A stretch of 64,000 bases of DNA from Macropodus opercularis (GCA_030770545.1 JAUCMP010000028.1:12047501-12111500); one strand, 5' to 3'; positions 1-10,964 are shown, numbered from the stretch's first letter. Translations and numbers: made by a program. The notes: generated by a model not told the origin, from the sequence alone.

Positions 1-373
1 ACATAACAGACATATTTTTGTGGTGTCTGTACTGTGTGAAAATCTTTACAACCTCGGGACTTTCCAGGGCTTCGAGTAGGACGTCGTCTAGAATGATGAG
101 GTGCTTCAGGCCTCTGGGAAACAAACTTTCATTATCGAAAGAATTGGGTAGACCCTCCACGAATCTGATTTGTTTATTAGTCTTTTGCATTTCATCATAC
201 ATGGGCTGGAATGAACTATAAATCCATACAATATTATCAGGCACACAATCCATGACACTTTTACAATTTTCCAAGACATTTTTTACAAAATAAGTTTTCC
301 CCGATCCGCTGGGACCCACAACAAGACATGAAAATGGCACGTTTAGACCCGGGTTAAAATCAATCTCCTCCAT
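1..373 (-). CDS. A32-like (FtsK/HerA-type) DNA packaging ATPase, partial
   Basis: The reading frame is open from an ATG at 373 to the window edge, so the C-terminal part lies outside. About 25 residues in there is a Walker A P-loop, GPSGSGKT, and further on a Walker B-like LIILDD. This pairing is typical of virion-packaging ATPases of Polintons, adintoviruses and NCLDVs, which pump genomic DNA into the capsid. The start lies 2 nt after the stop of the DNA polymerase on the same strand, so the two were probably expressed as one block. No break is seen in the visible 124 codons, unlike the polymerase. Other P-loop ATPases cannot be excluded from the N-terminus alone. Confidence 0.72.
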   Translation of the reverse strand, partial: MEEIDFNPGLNVPFSCLVVGPSGSGKTYFVKNVLENCKSVMDCVPDNIVWIYSSFQPMYDEMQKTNKQIRFVEGLPNSFDNESLFPRGLKHLIILDDVLLEALESPEVVKIFTQYRHHKNMSVM

Positions 374-375
374 TT

Positions 376-3300
376 TCAATAACCAAACGGTAAACTTTTA
401 CCACCCGGTAGCAGACGCCTCTTGTCAAACACCACACGAAACCTTTTCACACTAGAGACGTTTTTTAGAACAAACCCCTTTTTGTTGCGTGTTATGTTAT
501 GTTGAGGAGCCCTCAGAACGCGTTCTTCCGCCGGTGGATTTTCAATATAATTCTCAACTAAATCACGGATTGAATCAAAGTTGACGGTCTTACACGCTTC
601 ATAAGTCTGTGTGATACCCTTTACTTTGAGCTCCACTCTGCCCCCTCGTGTCTGATAGGCGTAACTTTTAGGACCTGCTGAGACAAACTCCAAGATTGTG
701 TCAGAATTCAACTCGTCCGTCAGATCGCCTAAATAATGACCGAGCTCCAGTTCACTTTCACCAGGCCTGGTTACATAGATAAGACTGTCTGTATCGAAAT
801 ACAAAACTGTCTCTTGAAGCTTGTCCATGTAATCATACAGTTTCAAGCGACCATACCCCGTTGTGAAAGCAGCCACAAACACATTATCCGACGGATTTGG
901 ACGAGCCTTACATCCATCTTTATTTGCCGACTGAATCAGGGCCACATTGTCGTTGAGAAAGCTAAAATATTTCACATCACTCTTTCCTGAAAACATGATT
1001 TCAAAGAAAGCCTCGGGCTTGTAAACTATTTCAGTTTTTGTCACATCACTTTTCTGTGCAAATTTACCCCAAAAGGAATTTAAACACAGTTTGGCCACCT
1101 GTCTTTTGGCAGGATTCACCTGGATGCTGGCAGCATCTAGAGAGACGCCTTCTTTCTGCTTGTAATCTTGGATGTATTTCTGTCTACCTGCCTCATCAGT
1201 GACATCTGCTGGATAGCCGGAGGCCTCCTGTTTACCTTTTAAGAAAGTGTGAATATAGTCCTTAAAAAGTTCAGTACTCTTGCGTTTAAAATGCCATACC
1301 TACGTGATTTCAACGAGCTTGTAACCCTTCTCTAAAGCTTTTGCAAACTCTGGGGTGATCCACACGCCCTCCAAAGCACGTTCCTCATCTGTATGCTAAC
1401 ACGGCCCCGTCTGAAAATTGATTTCAGCGCACGTACGACACAGAGTGAAGATGAGTTTTCCTCTAGTGCTTCTATGCGGTAATACTGGGAAATACAGACC
1501 TCTAGGTGGATACACCTTAGCTTTGACAAGTCCAAAATAAGTGTCTAACGAGCTGAAATCCCTGAATATAATTTCAGGATGACCTATTGGATAAGGGCAT
1601 GTGCAGTTTACGTAGGGATACAAGGATGTCACATCTACATAGCTGATAGTCTCATTCTCTTTAGCCGTGTATCTCAGAACCGCGGGACTGGTTCGGCCTC
1701 CGTAAAGAGCGTCGCGAGGGACCAACGGTTCGGGTGCATTGTAGCGCTTCAAAAACGCTTTCACCCCATCATGAGAACATTTCATATTCATCCAAGTGTG
1801 CTCCCACATCACAATTACCCTCATTTTATACACACTCTGCAGTTTTAACAGTTTCTCCTGACTCTCTGCATGCATTTGTTCAAAGGTTTTCCCCGTCAAA
1901 GGATGAGTTCTGTCACCTGCGAAGCACTCTGAACATCCATGGTAGAAACAACCTTGAAATTCGTACGCCGTATGCACACCATCTCGCTCACAATAACCAT
2001 CAACTGCCCACGGCCCTACGCGCTTTCCCCTCCATTAAGGGCATGTTGAATGAAGATGTTTTCGCTTGACATGACAAACTCAAGCCACTGTATACCCGCG
2101 TCAGAAAATCTTTTACACTGTCTGTAATTATAAGGACACGGTATCGCGAGAGTGTCTCTCTTAATGAACAGTGTTCTGAACACAAACATGCATGCGGACG
2201 CAATGGTTGAGCGCTTGAAGGGGTCCAGCAACGTCTCAGCAACAAACATATCTCTGAAAATCATGCACGCCCGCTTAAGAATCTCAGCGTCGTTATCGCA
2301 ATAACGAATAGCTTCCCTTTTAAAGTCAAACGTACCGTGCCGCACGGTTTCATACCAGCTCATGAACTCGTCTCGTTTCTTCAAAGTCATTTGATTAACA
2401 CCGTAATCCTCAGGCGGAGGAAAGGGACCCACGTACTCTAACTTATCCTTAGAGCTGAACCTATGTGGAAAAAAACCCTTCACTTTTTCCTGAAAGCCTA
2501 AGGCTTTTGGTAACACTCCGAGCGGAAAGGGCAAAAAAGCACATGAATCAATGAACCGGTGACCGTAGTCAGGCTCAGTGATCAAAATGGCTTTGAACCT
2601 TGCAAAATCATTTTCGGCTTAATACCTAGAGCGACCATGGCGTTAAGAATAATGTGACCGTCAAAACCCCGGGCATTATGAGCCAGAAACACAGCATCAG
2701 TAAATTTTCGTCTTCGAAAGTACAACAGGAATCGCTTTGCACAGTCAACCCCCCAGCGTGACCACATGCCACCTGCACCGAGAGAAGCGCTGACATAAAA
2801 CGGCACATGAACACCATTCTGATCGGGATATGTCTCAAAATCATAGAATACAAATTTCTTATCAGGAATCAGATCAACTCTTTCAGGCATGGGCAGCTCC
2901 TGAATGTAGCACTGATGCTCTACAGAGCCATCACGGATTTCAGCGCCGCAAATGAAACATGTCACCTCTTGACATTTATGGGCTTTTGATTCTCTGGACA
3001 TTGCAACATAATACATGCGGTCGCATTTTAAACACTTTTTATGAATTTGACAATGACTCGCAAACGTCTCTGCTACAGGATGCCATATCATTTGTTTATG
3101 CTTATCCATGCAATAGTTAGATTTACAAAATCTGTTGCAATCTCTACACACGCGACCCCCCTCCCGGCCGCTCTCTGTCTTGCCACACTCTGAATCCTGA
3201 CACACGGAGCAGTAATTTTCACACGAATGCCTCTCTGGCTTATCGTACCCCCTATGACAGAATCTGCAAATGTATTTGGAACCTATGAAAGCCACGGGGT

Positions 3301-3787
3301 TTTTCAAACCGTAGTAGTGTTTTTCATGCAGAAACAGGTACAAAGTCCGAGGTTTAGCAGAGGTCGAGGTCTGAAAAATATTCAGAGATTTTTCTTCGGT
3401 CCGATAAAAGACCACGATTTTACACTCAGTAACGTCTTCAAATTTTTGCACGTCTGTGAAGCACACAGGCGTCTGATCTGTTAAACCAGCATCTTGTTGG
3501 AGCTGACGACCTCTCCGCTCAGCCTCAGCGTCAGTAATCTCAGGATACATCAGATGCACAACATTAATGGCAAAGCAAAGTTGATTATCTCTGTTGTCAA
3601 CGATGTACATGAACCTCTGTTTCTTTTTCACAATCTCACAATCTAAAGTTTTCTGCAAAAGTCTCTTCCCCCCACCTCGAGGACTCCTGACCAGCTGCAG
3701 GACCAGCTCCAGAGTACTATCGGTTAAAACAGAAAAATTTGATTGAATGGTTCGATCTAGCAAATCTTGAAAGACTGTAAGGTCCAT
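376..3787 (-). pseudogene. protein-primed family B DNA polymerase, broken
   Basis: This is a viral/Polinton-type PolB that would replicate a linear genome from a protein primer. Read 5' to 3' on the minus strand, it has a cysteine-rich zinc-binding N-terminus (~3030-3270), Exo I with YDFET (~2840), Exo II with NARGFDG (~2665), Pol motif A with DVTSLYP (~1625), motif B with LNSFWGKF (~1070) and motif C with YFDTDS (~790). All catalytic motifs survive. The frame is broken four times: a frameshift near 2585 just after Exo II, a frameshift near 2030, and in-frame TAG codons at 1396-1398 and 1300-1302. Motifs on both sides of each break belong to one polymerase, so these are lesions rather than separate genes. 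The ATG at 3787 overlaps the end of the upstream 172-aa ORF in another frame. An intron explanation for the breaks is less likely because no good splice pairs flank them. Confidence 0.86.
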
Positions 3788-4275
3788 TCCGTCTGAGACG
3801 GTGGATCTGTTTCTAACAGAGCCCTGTAATCATTTACAGCTGTTTCCAGCCTGTCAAAATCAACCCCAGATACAGCGCTGTTGTGTGTTTGTACACTATC
3901 AGAATTACAACTTGGTGTTGAATCACACTGCGTTTGAAGGGTCTGCATTAATTTATTCACTGATTCTTTCAACAGTTCAAAATTTAACGTTTCATTTAAA
4001 GAGTCGGTCTGGATACAAGCATCTCCGGGCGGATCAACAACAACAACATTACAGGCTGAGAGAGATTCTTCAGTAAGGGGGAGGGTGACATCATCTAACC
4101 GCTGGACATTCTTGTTACAAGGAGCTTCAGCAGAATCAACCAGAACCACCTCTGAGGGTGACGGGATATTCACATGTGACAATTCCAACAACCTGTTGAC
4201 GGCTGCTTCTAATTGGTCGAAGCTAGACCCGCCCTCCTCGGGGTCATTCGTTTCAGTACCGTCAGATTGATTCAT
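3757..4275 (-). CDS. 172-aa acidic ORF with three helical repeats, upstream of PolB
   Basis: I do not recognise this protein. It starts at an ATG 8 nt after the stop of the spliced gene and its end overlaps the polymerase start by 31 nt in a different frame. Three related segments are spread along it: FDQLEAAVNRLLEL near residue 20, FELLKESVNKLMQTL near 97 and FDRLETAVNDYRALLE near 140. Each looks like a short amphipathic helix, separated by acidic Ser/Thr/Pro-rich linkers. The tight, overlapping packing is typical of viral genes and suggests a small accessory or DNA-replication partner protein, but that is inference. It could also be an alternative N-terminal piece of the polymerase. Confidence 0.5.
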   Translation of the reverse strand: MNQSDGTETNDPEEGGSSFDQLEAAVNRLLELSHVNIPSPSEVVLVDSAEAPCNKNVQRLDDVTLPLTEESLSACNVVVVDPPGDACIQTDSLNETLNFELLKESVNKLMQTLQTQCDSTPSCNSDSVQTHNSAVSGVDFDRLETAVNDYRALLETDPPSQTEWTLQSFKIC

Positions 4276-4283
4276 TTAGTTTT

Positions 4284-5530
4284 TTAGCGAAAGTTACCAT
4301 GAATCAACGCAACTATCGTGTTACAAAACATTAATTGCGTATCGTACATCAACTGTGTAAGCAGATGTAGCGGTACCGTGTCTTTCAAAGTATCATTTTG
4401 AGGGTCTGCTCTCGCCCCTTTACAGTGACAGGTCTTGCGTCTGCTCTTCTGATCCTCCTTCTCCGGCCTCTTCCGACGTCCACCTAACGGACAACATTCA
4501 TTACCATCGGAGTCCATTTAAAAAATGAACAGATGTTGAAAATAAAAAATGGATGCTTACTATCGCTCGTATCAGACGATGAATTGCTGGATGAGTCGCT
4601 TGATTTCAAGGTGAACATCCGTAGACGTTTACCAACGGCTGGGGCTCTCAAAACCGGTTTCACCACGTTAGGTGGCGTCTGTGCTGATGAACCGGCCGGT
4701 GGTTGGGGGTTGTTTACGTCCGGGAGAGACGGTACTTGGGTGTTGTTTACGTCCGGGAGAAACGGTGTATCGTCAGGTATTACATTGACCAGCGCCTCCA
4801 CTGTTATTTGGCTGACATCAATAGTGGACAATTCATGGTCTGAAACTGAAAAAGAAAGTATCGTCATTACAAGTTAAACCATCTGAAACTGAAAAAGAAA
4901 GTATCGTCATTACACGTTAAACCATTTATATATATATATATTAATAGGAAATCTCGTACCTACGCCCCAGTCCAGGTCATTAACCGTAGTCGATGTAGAA
5001 GCTCTGGCCGATGACTGATCTACTGATCAGCAAAAGTTACAAGTTATTATACTCTTACAAATTTGCTATGTTTTATAGAGACATGATGTAACATTACTTA
5101 CTATGCTCGTGCCCTGCTGGTTTTTGTGAATCAGGCTCTATACAAGTACCCAATGTTGACATGAAAAAGAAACGATATTATTTCACGGTGAAAAGACACA
5201 GTATCCCCAAAGTACACTTTTTACATAATTCCTACAAACGAAACTCACCAATCACATGAGGGTGCTGTTTTGACTTTAAAGCATTTGTCTTGAATCTGTA
5301 AGACAGGCCTATTAAGCAAAAATAATACTTCAGGATAGAAAAGAAAATATCCGTAATATACAATAAAAACAACATATAAATTATTAAAACTTACTAGTCT
5401 TACGTTTCGCTCCACGGGATCCTTTCTCATAAATGCCCGAAGTTCTCTCTGATGTAAATTAGAAGCGATTAACATGAGAACTACATTTCTTAAAATCTAC
5501 AACAGCTTTCCAATACTTACCAGGTTCCAT
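4284..5530 (-). CDS. predicted seven-exon gene of the viral cassette, function unknown
   Basis: Splice signals on the minus strand define exons 5521-5530, 5395-5448, 5249-5308, 5102-5137, 4960-5022, 4561-4845 and 4284-4483. The CDS would be 708 nt (235 aa). Donors include GTAAGT at 5520, 5394 and 5101, GTGAGT at 5248 and GTAAGC at 4560; all six introns (72-114 nt) end in AG. Every intron is phase 1 and the combined frame has no stop, which is unlikely by chance. The product has a basic stretch (RGAKRKT) early, a Pro/Ser-rich middle with a repeated FLPDVNN/SLPDVNN motif, an acidic serine run (SSSNSSSDTSDS), then a second basic cluster (GRRKRPEKEDQKSRRK) and CHCKG. Nuclear localisation is plausible; no known domain is seen. 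A TATA box lies about 95 bp upstream of the ATG. The last acceptor (TTAG) has a weak pyrimidine tract. Same strand and order as PolB suggest one element, but a host exon set cannot be excluded. Confidence 0.55.
4839..4924 (-). repeat. 43-bp tandem duplication at a splice acceptor
   Basis: Two adjacent 43-bp copies (4839-4881 and 4882-4924) differ at one base. On the minus strand each copy carries the pyrimidine tract and CAG acceptor of the sixth exon of the spliced gene, so the acceptor has been duplicated. Confidence 0.9.
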
Positions 5531-5623
5531 ATTTTCGAGAAGCAGAGGGTCTTTGGAGATGCGGTCAGTCGAGGCGAAGAGTTTCCAGGAGCTGTGCTGA
5601 GTTACGCTAAATGATCCCTCCTT

Positions 5624-5631
5624 ATTTTATA
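5624..5631 (-). promoter_or_regulatory. TATA box of the spliced viral-side gene
   Basis: TATAAAAT on the minus strand, 94-101 bp upstream of the predicted ATG at 5530. A start about 30 bp downstream would leave a short leader of roughly 65-70 nt with no upstream ATG seen. Confidence 0.5.
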
Positions 5632-5639
5632 GGGTTTAG

Positions 5640-6233
5640 ACTAAGACGAGTATGCTTCTGTGTAGCCAGATAACCACAGGAGATGAGACGTAGAAGCCGT
5701 CTTCAGCAGATGTTAATACAGATACACTAACTGTGATGCACTACACAGCAACCTTATCTCCAGGCCTTCTGATAAACACACCCGACCACCTGTTGGTCTA
5801 TGCCTACGTTGTTTTTTTTTTATTTAGAATTCTGAATTCTAAAAAATTATTTTGTTTTAAGGTAGACAACGATGTCGTTTACAAAACTAACGCCCTAACA
5901 TTATTTGATGAAATACTGTTTGTCACACACACACACACACACACTGTGTTGCTCTCACGACTATAATGAGATTTTCATTCACTATTTTTTATTTTATTTT
6001 ATTTTATTTTTTAGTTCCGAGTACATTATACACTTCGTCGTTTGAAACATTTCTTTCTTTGGCTAAAATGCACGTTTTCTGTTTTGTTTAGTTTTTTCCA
6101 CAGATGGTTGTGTCCGGTTTTGTTCTTCCCCAGATAGTTGTAGGCGTTCTTTTTAACTATTGTGTTTAAGGGTTTAGATGTTACAACTTAGAAAAAGTAC
6201 CACATTATTGACCAAAGATCATTCTTTTTCTTT
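5640..6233. other. AT-rich intergenic sequence
   Basis: No gene is supported. The stretch has homopolymer T runs, a short (CA)n at about 5934-5944 and a TTTTA-repeat run near 5985-6012. Confidence 0.5.
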
Positions 6234-6518
6234 TTGGAAACATTGAAGTTTCAACGTTGGTCTAAAAGACGGTTTTCTCAACCCGCTATCAGTCGCAGAC
6301 AGACATACAGGCGATCGTCCCTACCCCGCGTAGTTAGACACAGCCCCTTGTCATCCTACCCCCTAGAGACCCCGCCCCATCCGGAACGCAAGTCCCCAGC
6401 CTCAGTTTGCACAGAGACGTTACAGGAGACGGACGCTTTAGGAGACGCTGCTCAGAAAATGACCGATTCTTACTTTGCAAAAGGTACACTCTTAGTTTCA
6501 CACTATGTCTCAGCTTAA
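6234..6518 (+). CDS. possible basic protein or exon, unknown
   Basis: A 94-codon open frame without an ATG at its start, rich in Arg/Ser/Pro at the N-terminal side (RRFSQPAISRRQTYRRSS) and acidic later. An AG after a pyrimidine-rich tract at ~6246 and a GTACAC donor-like site at ~6482 would allow it to be an internal exon. The composition recalls small DNA-binding core proteins, but no family is recognised and it lies on the opposite strand to the PolB cassette. It may be chance. Confidence 0.2.
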   Translation: METLKFQRWSKRRFSQPAISRRQTYRRSSLPRVVRHSPLSSYPLETPPHPERKSPASVCTETLQETDALGDAAQKMTDSYFAKGTLLVSHYVSA

Positions 6519-6519
6519 T

Positions 6520-6895
6520 TTAACTTCAAGTTTGTTTTAAGACCTGTTTTGTTTCTCTTGAGAACCATAGGACACACACACCTAATGTTTTGCTGTATGT
6601 AAGTTTTTTTTGGTTTATTTTTTATTTTTAAAAAGTAGAAAAACTGTTACCATTTTTAATTTAACTTCAAGTTTGTTTCTCTTGAGAACTATAGGACATA
6701 CACACCTAATGTTTTGCTGTATGTGAGTTTTTGGTTTATTTATTTATTTATTTATTTTTAAAGTAGAAAAACTGTTACCATTTTTAATTTAACTTCAAGT
6801 TTGTTTCTCTTGAGAACTATAGGACATACACATCTAATGTTTTGCTGTATGTGAGTTTTTTATTTTTTATTTTTAAAGTAGAAAAACTGTTACCA
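6520..6895. repeat. three tandem copies of a ~110-135-bp AT-rich unit
   Basis: Each copy contains TTAACTTCAAGTTTG, then a CTTGAGAAC block, AATGTTTTGCTGTATG and AGAAAAACTGTTACC. Copies run about 6520-6656, 6657-6785 and 6786-6895. They differ mainly in the lengths of the T/A-rich spacers. Confidence 0.85.
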
Positions 6896-7968
6896 TTTAC
6901 AAAACTAGTAAGTCAACATTATTTTATTTTTTACCTCTGAACATATTCTTCACTAAAGAACTTTCTTTTCTTTTTTCAACATCAGTCTCTGTTTGCTGTC
7001 TAGAAACTTTTTACCAAACACTTGTTACCAACAGTAACCCCACACCAACCACACACCCACCCCCTCTGTTACGAAGCACACACACACACACAGTCCCTGT
7101 CTGCAGACCCTTGATGATGCAGCATCACCTACACCATAAACCCTGAAGTGAATAAAACCACCAATAAGCCTCTGAAACACCATTCTAACATCATCATCAT
7201 AAAAAACTCCTATTGCGCAATAAATGAACCCCCCTTCTCTGGTTATTATTATTATTATTTTTTTAATTTTTAATAATTTCATAATAATTTCATAAATATC
7301 ATATCATATTTAGGGGCGGGCTTAGGGAGGGTCTTAGATATGGATAGACCAATCAGAAGCCTTGACCTCTCACCTAGAACTGTCAAAATTATTTTGATGA
7401 AAGGTATTCCGTTTTACTCTCTAGTGTTTGACAGCATAAATGTAATAAGACGAATGCACCATGTTTCCTACGACTTACACTGTAGGGTGAGAGGTTTCAA
7501 AGGCTCCCTGATAATTGTAATAGTTTCCCAAAGCACATTATCTAAAATCTGTACAGTAATGTAAGTTATTTCTGATTTAACGGACCCTTATCAGGCGCAG
7601 TAAACACGTTAAAACGGGCGGCTGGGTTTAGCAAATGGTAACTCGGTCATGACTAAGTGTTTTTACCGGCTTTACGTGGAATTAACCATGAAGGTTTAAT
7701 GAAAAGCGGACAATTAGCTTAAATGAGTCCAACTTATTATGTGATGTCGTCTTTAAAAACAAACGACAAAACAACGCGGTTCATGGGGGGAATAATTTCT
7801 AAACCAAATGTATTTTCTACAAGTGTTATAAACTCGTCATTTATTAAAACTTAATGAATGTTAAACTTACCGACTCGCTCGCTGTCCGGCTCGCATTGAC
7901 TTCGCTGGAGCAAATGCTGTGCGGTGATTGGAGGGGCGGGACGTGGCCCTGAAAGGCCATTGGTCCAG
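6896..7968. other. AT-rich intergenic sequence, no gene seen
   Basis: It contains a short (CA)n near 7077-7090, ATT/TTTA runs near 7244-7300, and a 74-codon open frame at 7340-7564 with no recognisable features. Nothing else can be supported. Confidence 0.4.
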
Positions 7969-8061
7969 GAATTGGAACAAGTTGGAACAGTTGGAACCGA
8001 GAAGAATGGTCACACGGTGGCGCAAGGATGACACGCAAATTCGTGAAGCGTTCCTCATTTT
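7969..8061 (+). pseudogene. U6: U6 snRNA pseudogene (3' half retained)
   Basis: Bases 8020-8061 match the 3' half of U6, from GCGCAAGGATG to the terminal T run. The 5' half is degenerate: a TTGGAAC motif is repeated three times and the ACAGAGA and AGC regions are damaged. It sits at the outer end of the left arm, mirroring the full-length U6 at the end of the right arm. Confidence 0.8.
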
Positions 8062-8511
8062 GAATAGTATTTTTTATCATTTTTCATCATTTTTGGGTAG
8101 ACTTCCGGTCTGCTTTTATTTTGAAGTGCAACAACAAAGAGAGCGAAAGTTCGATCGTCGCATAAGCCATTGGACGAACGCGTTCACGTGACGAGTGTAA
8201 AGCAGAACATGACTTCCAGTGCCAGTGGTAGCGAGCGATCAGTGCAAAACAAGGCTGTGTTTAAGAAAAAGAGCTTCAGAGGGAACCAGGGGGCTTCAAC
8301 TCAGACACTTGGTGGTTACGTCTAGATGTCGTTTCTTTAGGGGGATGCTTGCGTTGTCTCCCTGTGTCAGAGTCAAAAAGTCGGGAATTTAATTTTCAGC
8401 CAAACATCTGAACTGCATCACAACAGAAAAACATGTGGTTGCTATCCTTGATGCTGTTTTTACCAAAGGAACAGCTGCAAGTAATAAAAAGGTATTGTTC
8501 GGAAATTTAAG

Positions 8512-9571
8512 GTGTTTTTGTTTTTTTTACTTTTGAGGAAATAGCGAGTTTCATAAACCTGGACCATAGTTTGATAATTGTCTGTACTTTGTCGCCGTTG
8601 CAGTGAAACGTCTTCTGACGCCAGGAGGAATCCCTGAGCTCATAACGGGCCCTGGTTCGAAGCTTCGGTGCATCGTTGTGCTTTTGGTTACAGACCCAGA
8701 AGAATGAAATCTGCCCGTTAGCCGGGCTACGCTCAGTACTTCTCCCTCAAAACAATCTTCACACAACAGTAAGTCAACATTTATTGAAAATTACAGTTCA
8801 GCTCAAGTGAAATCTTTTTTTGCAAACAAACACTCTACCTGTTACTTGTTTCAACTTGGTGTTGCTGCTGCACCCATAACCTCCAGACAATCAAAGGCTT
8901 CAAGAGAAGAAAGATAAAATATGTTGCACGAATCGTCAGCTCTGGCATAATGTGCTGCTCTCCCACACCGAAGCATGAGTTCTATCTTCTGGTTCTGTTT
9001 GTTGTCCTAGTGACTATGAATCGGTTCATCGCTTCATGGGGGTAAGTATTAATCTCCTTATTTGGTTGAAATGATGAAGTGTGAACTGCTTTGAATACTA
9101 ACACGTGATGACATGTGTTGCTGTGTCCCACGTTACTTTCCCTGCTCACATTTAATTGTAACAATTGTCACTGTTCATTTAATATTAAATTCCATTAAAA
9201 TGTAAATGTTATTTATGTATTTTAGATTACTTTTTAGCTTATGTATATAAATGTCTTATGTCCTATTAATGTGTTACAGATAAACCATTAATTAATTATA
9301 TTTTTTCATTCTTGCCATTCAGTCAGTCCACCTGAAAAGACGCCTGTGCCACTTCCGAAACAGTTGACGTTTCTTGTGCCAGAAGTACCAGGTGAGCAGT
9401 TGCGTTTCAAAACATATTTCTTTAATGGACAACATTGTACATTCTGGTCACATGAACAAAACATTTGGCTAGAAGCGTAAATGTAAATAAAAAAATATAT
9501 AAATCGGCCAGCATTGTTCTGCTGGGCAGCTTTTGGTTTTAACAGCTACAACTACAGCCCAAGGGCCAAAC
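8512..9571. other. left-arm-specific insertion with exon-like blocks
   Basis: About 1.06 kb is absent from the right arm. Two blocks have splice-like borders on the plus strand: 8604-8768 (preceded by TTGCAG, followed by GTAAGT) and about 9323-9390 (preceded by CATTCAG, followed by GTGAGC). About 35 bp around 8611-8646 recur at 9891-9926. No protein family is recognised, and the blocks may be gene debris carried with the arm. Confidence 0.35.
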
Positions 9572-10620
9572 GTCATCCATGTTTCTTTGTTTTGTTGTAA
9601 TTAATAAAACTTTCCGGGTTTGTAGAGACGCATTCTTCTCCAGAGAGGTCTGCACTGACTGGTCAAACTCTGCTGAAGCCGCCATCTGCAAGGAGAGCAC
9701 AAAGCAAGTGTTAAAATAGTTGATTTGGTTGTGCACATGTTAAATAGGTAAACTCACGTCTCACACTTTTCTTGTCATTGTTGAAATTGTTCTAGGCCAG
9801 CCATCACCAACTGCCCCCAGCTGTTTTCCCCCTCAGATTCCAACAAAAAGAAAAAGAACTGAGCCTCGGTCCACAGGACGCAAGTGTCTTCTGACGCCAG
9901 GAGGAATCCCTGAGCTCATAACGGGCTCATAACAATTACATTTTGTGTAAATTTACACCAAGTAAACCATTAAAACATTAGAACTCATCAATTATCTTTA
10001 ATCATGTTGCACAAACTCTGCCTCGAACCGGGATTCAGAAAGCACTTCAGCACCCTGGAGAGAGAGAGAGAAATGCTGCAATTTCATTGGCTGAAAGTCT
10101 GTTCTCGCTATTCACGACTGGCCGCAAGTTACAGAGTGACAGAAAATGACAAGACAAAAACGAAATCAGCAAAACTAATCACTAAACTGGTTCTAGAAAA
10201 CAAACTACAGTAGCCTATTAACTGAAAGTGACTCCCTAAGACAATTTAGCAAATTGGAACAAACAAAAGCAGAGCAGGTCTAGCAATTAGCCGAGACAAC
10301 TTTGTCTATACACTTAAGTTAATCGTGCAACAAATCGAGCTAGAGGTTGGGGCAATGGAAGACACACTAGCAAAGTGCAGGCACAGGTATAAATAGACAC
10401 AGTTAACAAGGGAAACAAAACCCCAAAGCACCAAAGCAGGGGGTGGGGCATTGTAACAGTTCTGAGCTAATCAAGTCCATTTCCTACGGCTTTAACCGGA
10501 GTAAAATCTACAGCTTGCTTGCACGCACACCAGCAACAGCTCGTGTGTTGACCTGTCCCTGATTGGGAAAGGAGCCTGCGGCTACAAGTCCTCTTCCTCT
10601 GTGTGATCCCCGTTCCAGCG

Positions 10621-10760
10621 GTAAGTTGGTTGGTTGGTTGGTTGGTTGGTTGGTTGGTTACATACATACATACATACATACACACATACACACATACACA
10701 CATACACACATACATACATACATACATACATACATACATACATACATACATACAAACAAT
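10621..10760. repeat. (GGTT)n and (CATA)n/(CACA)n microsatellites
   Basis: A GGTT run at ~10625-10659 is followed by CATA/CACA repeats to ~10755. They form the junction between the left arm and the array. Confidence 0.95.
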
Positions 10761-10852
10761 AAGGCAGCTAAGGCTGGCGAACGTTAGTCGCTGTTCTCTC
10801 TCTGTCTTGTTGTTTTCTCTCAAAGGGGAGCAAACTTGTCCCATCATGCATT

Positions 10853-10964
10853 GCTGCTCCAAAAAGCAATTTAATATATGGTCCCCGGGTAGGGGACGTA
10901 TCAGATATTAAACTGATAAGAACAGATACTACACTTGATCTTAGCCAAAAGGCCGAGAAGCGAT
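10853..10964 (-). pseudogene. U2: U2 snRNA fragment (5' ~110 nt)
   Basis: The 5' end at 10964, branch-site recognition region and Sm-type region are present. The 3' stem-loops are missing because U2 is joined directly to spacer sequence that normally lies downstream, by a deletion of about 175 bp. Its promoter side is intact (PSE-like site at 11009-11025), so it could still be transcribed, but the RNA would lack the 3' domain. Confidence 0.85.

Larger units (their letters stand above)
7969..10620. repeat. left inverted arm flanking the snRNA array
   Basis: This stretch matches, as reverse complement, the sequence at 23112-25793. Matching blocks include 10431-10620 with 23112-23305, 9572-9885 with ~24925-25230, and 8200-8510 with 25230-25530. 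Relative to the right arm it carries an insertion at about 8512-9571, and about 50 bp replaces ~0.7 kb near 9890-9938. It lacks the SINE found in the right arm. The match appears to start at the U6-derived segment and end at the microsatellites beside the array. Confidence 0.85.

Noticed and set aside
3801..4877. Plus-strand frames opposite the viral cassette (up to 114 codons)
   Set aside because: Antisense to the 172-aa ORF and to the large exon of the spliced gene, which have stronger signals.
9539..9736. Small frame starting MAASAE, present in both inverted arms (mirror at ~25120-25230)
   Set aside because: The arms differ by amino-acid-changing substitutions with no sign of coding constraint, and the opposite strand carries the better exon-like signals.
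10467..10911. Frames full of Cys-Met-Tyr-Val or His-Thr-Tyr-Ile repeats
   Set aside because: Translation of the CATA/CACA microsatellite.
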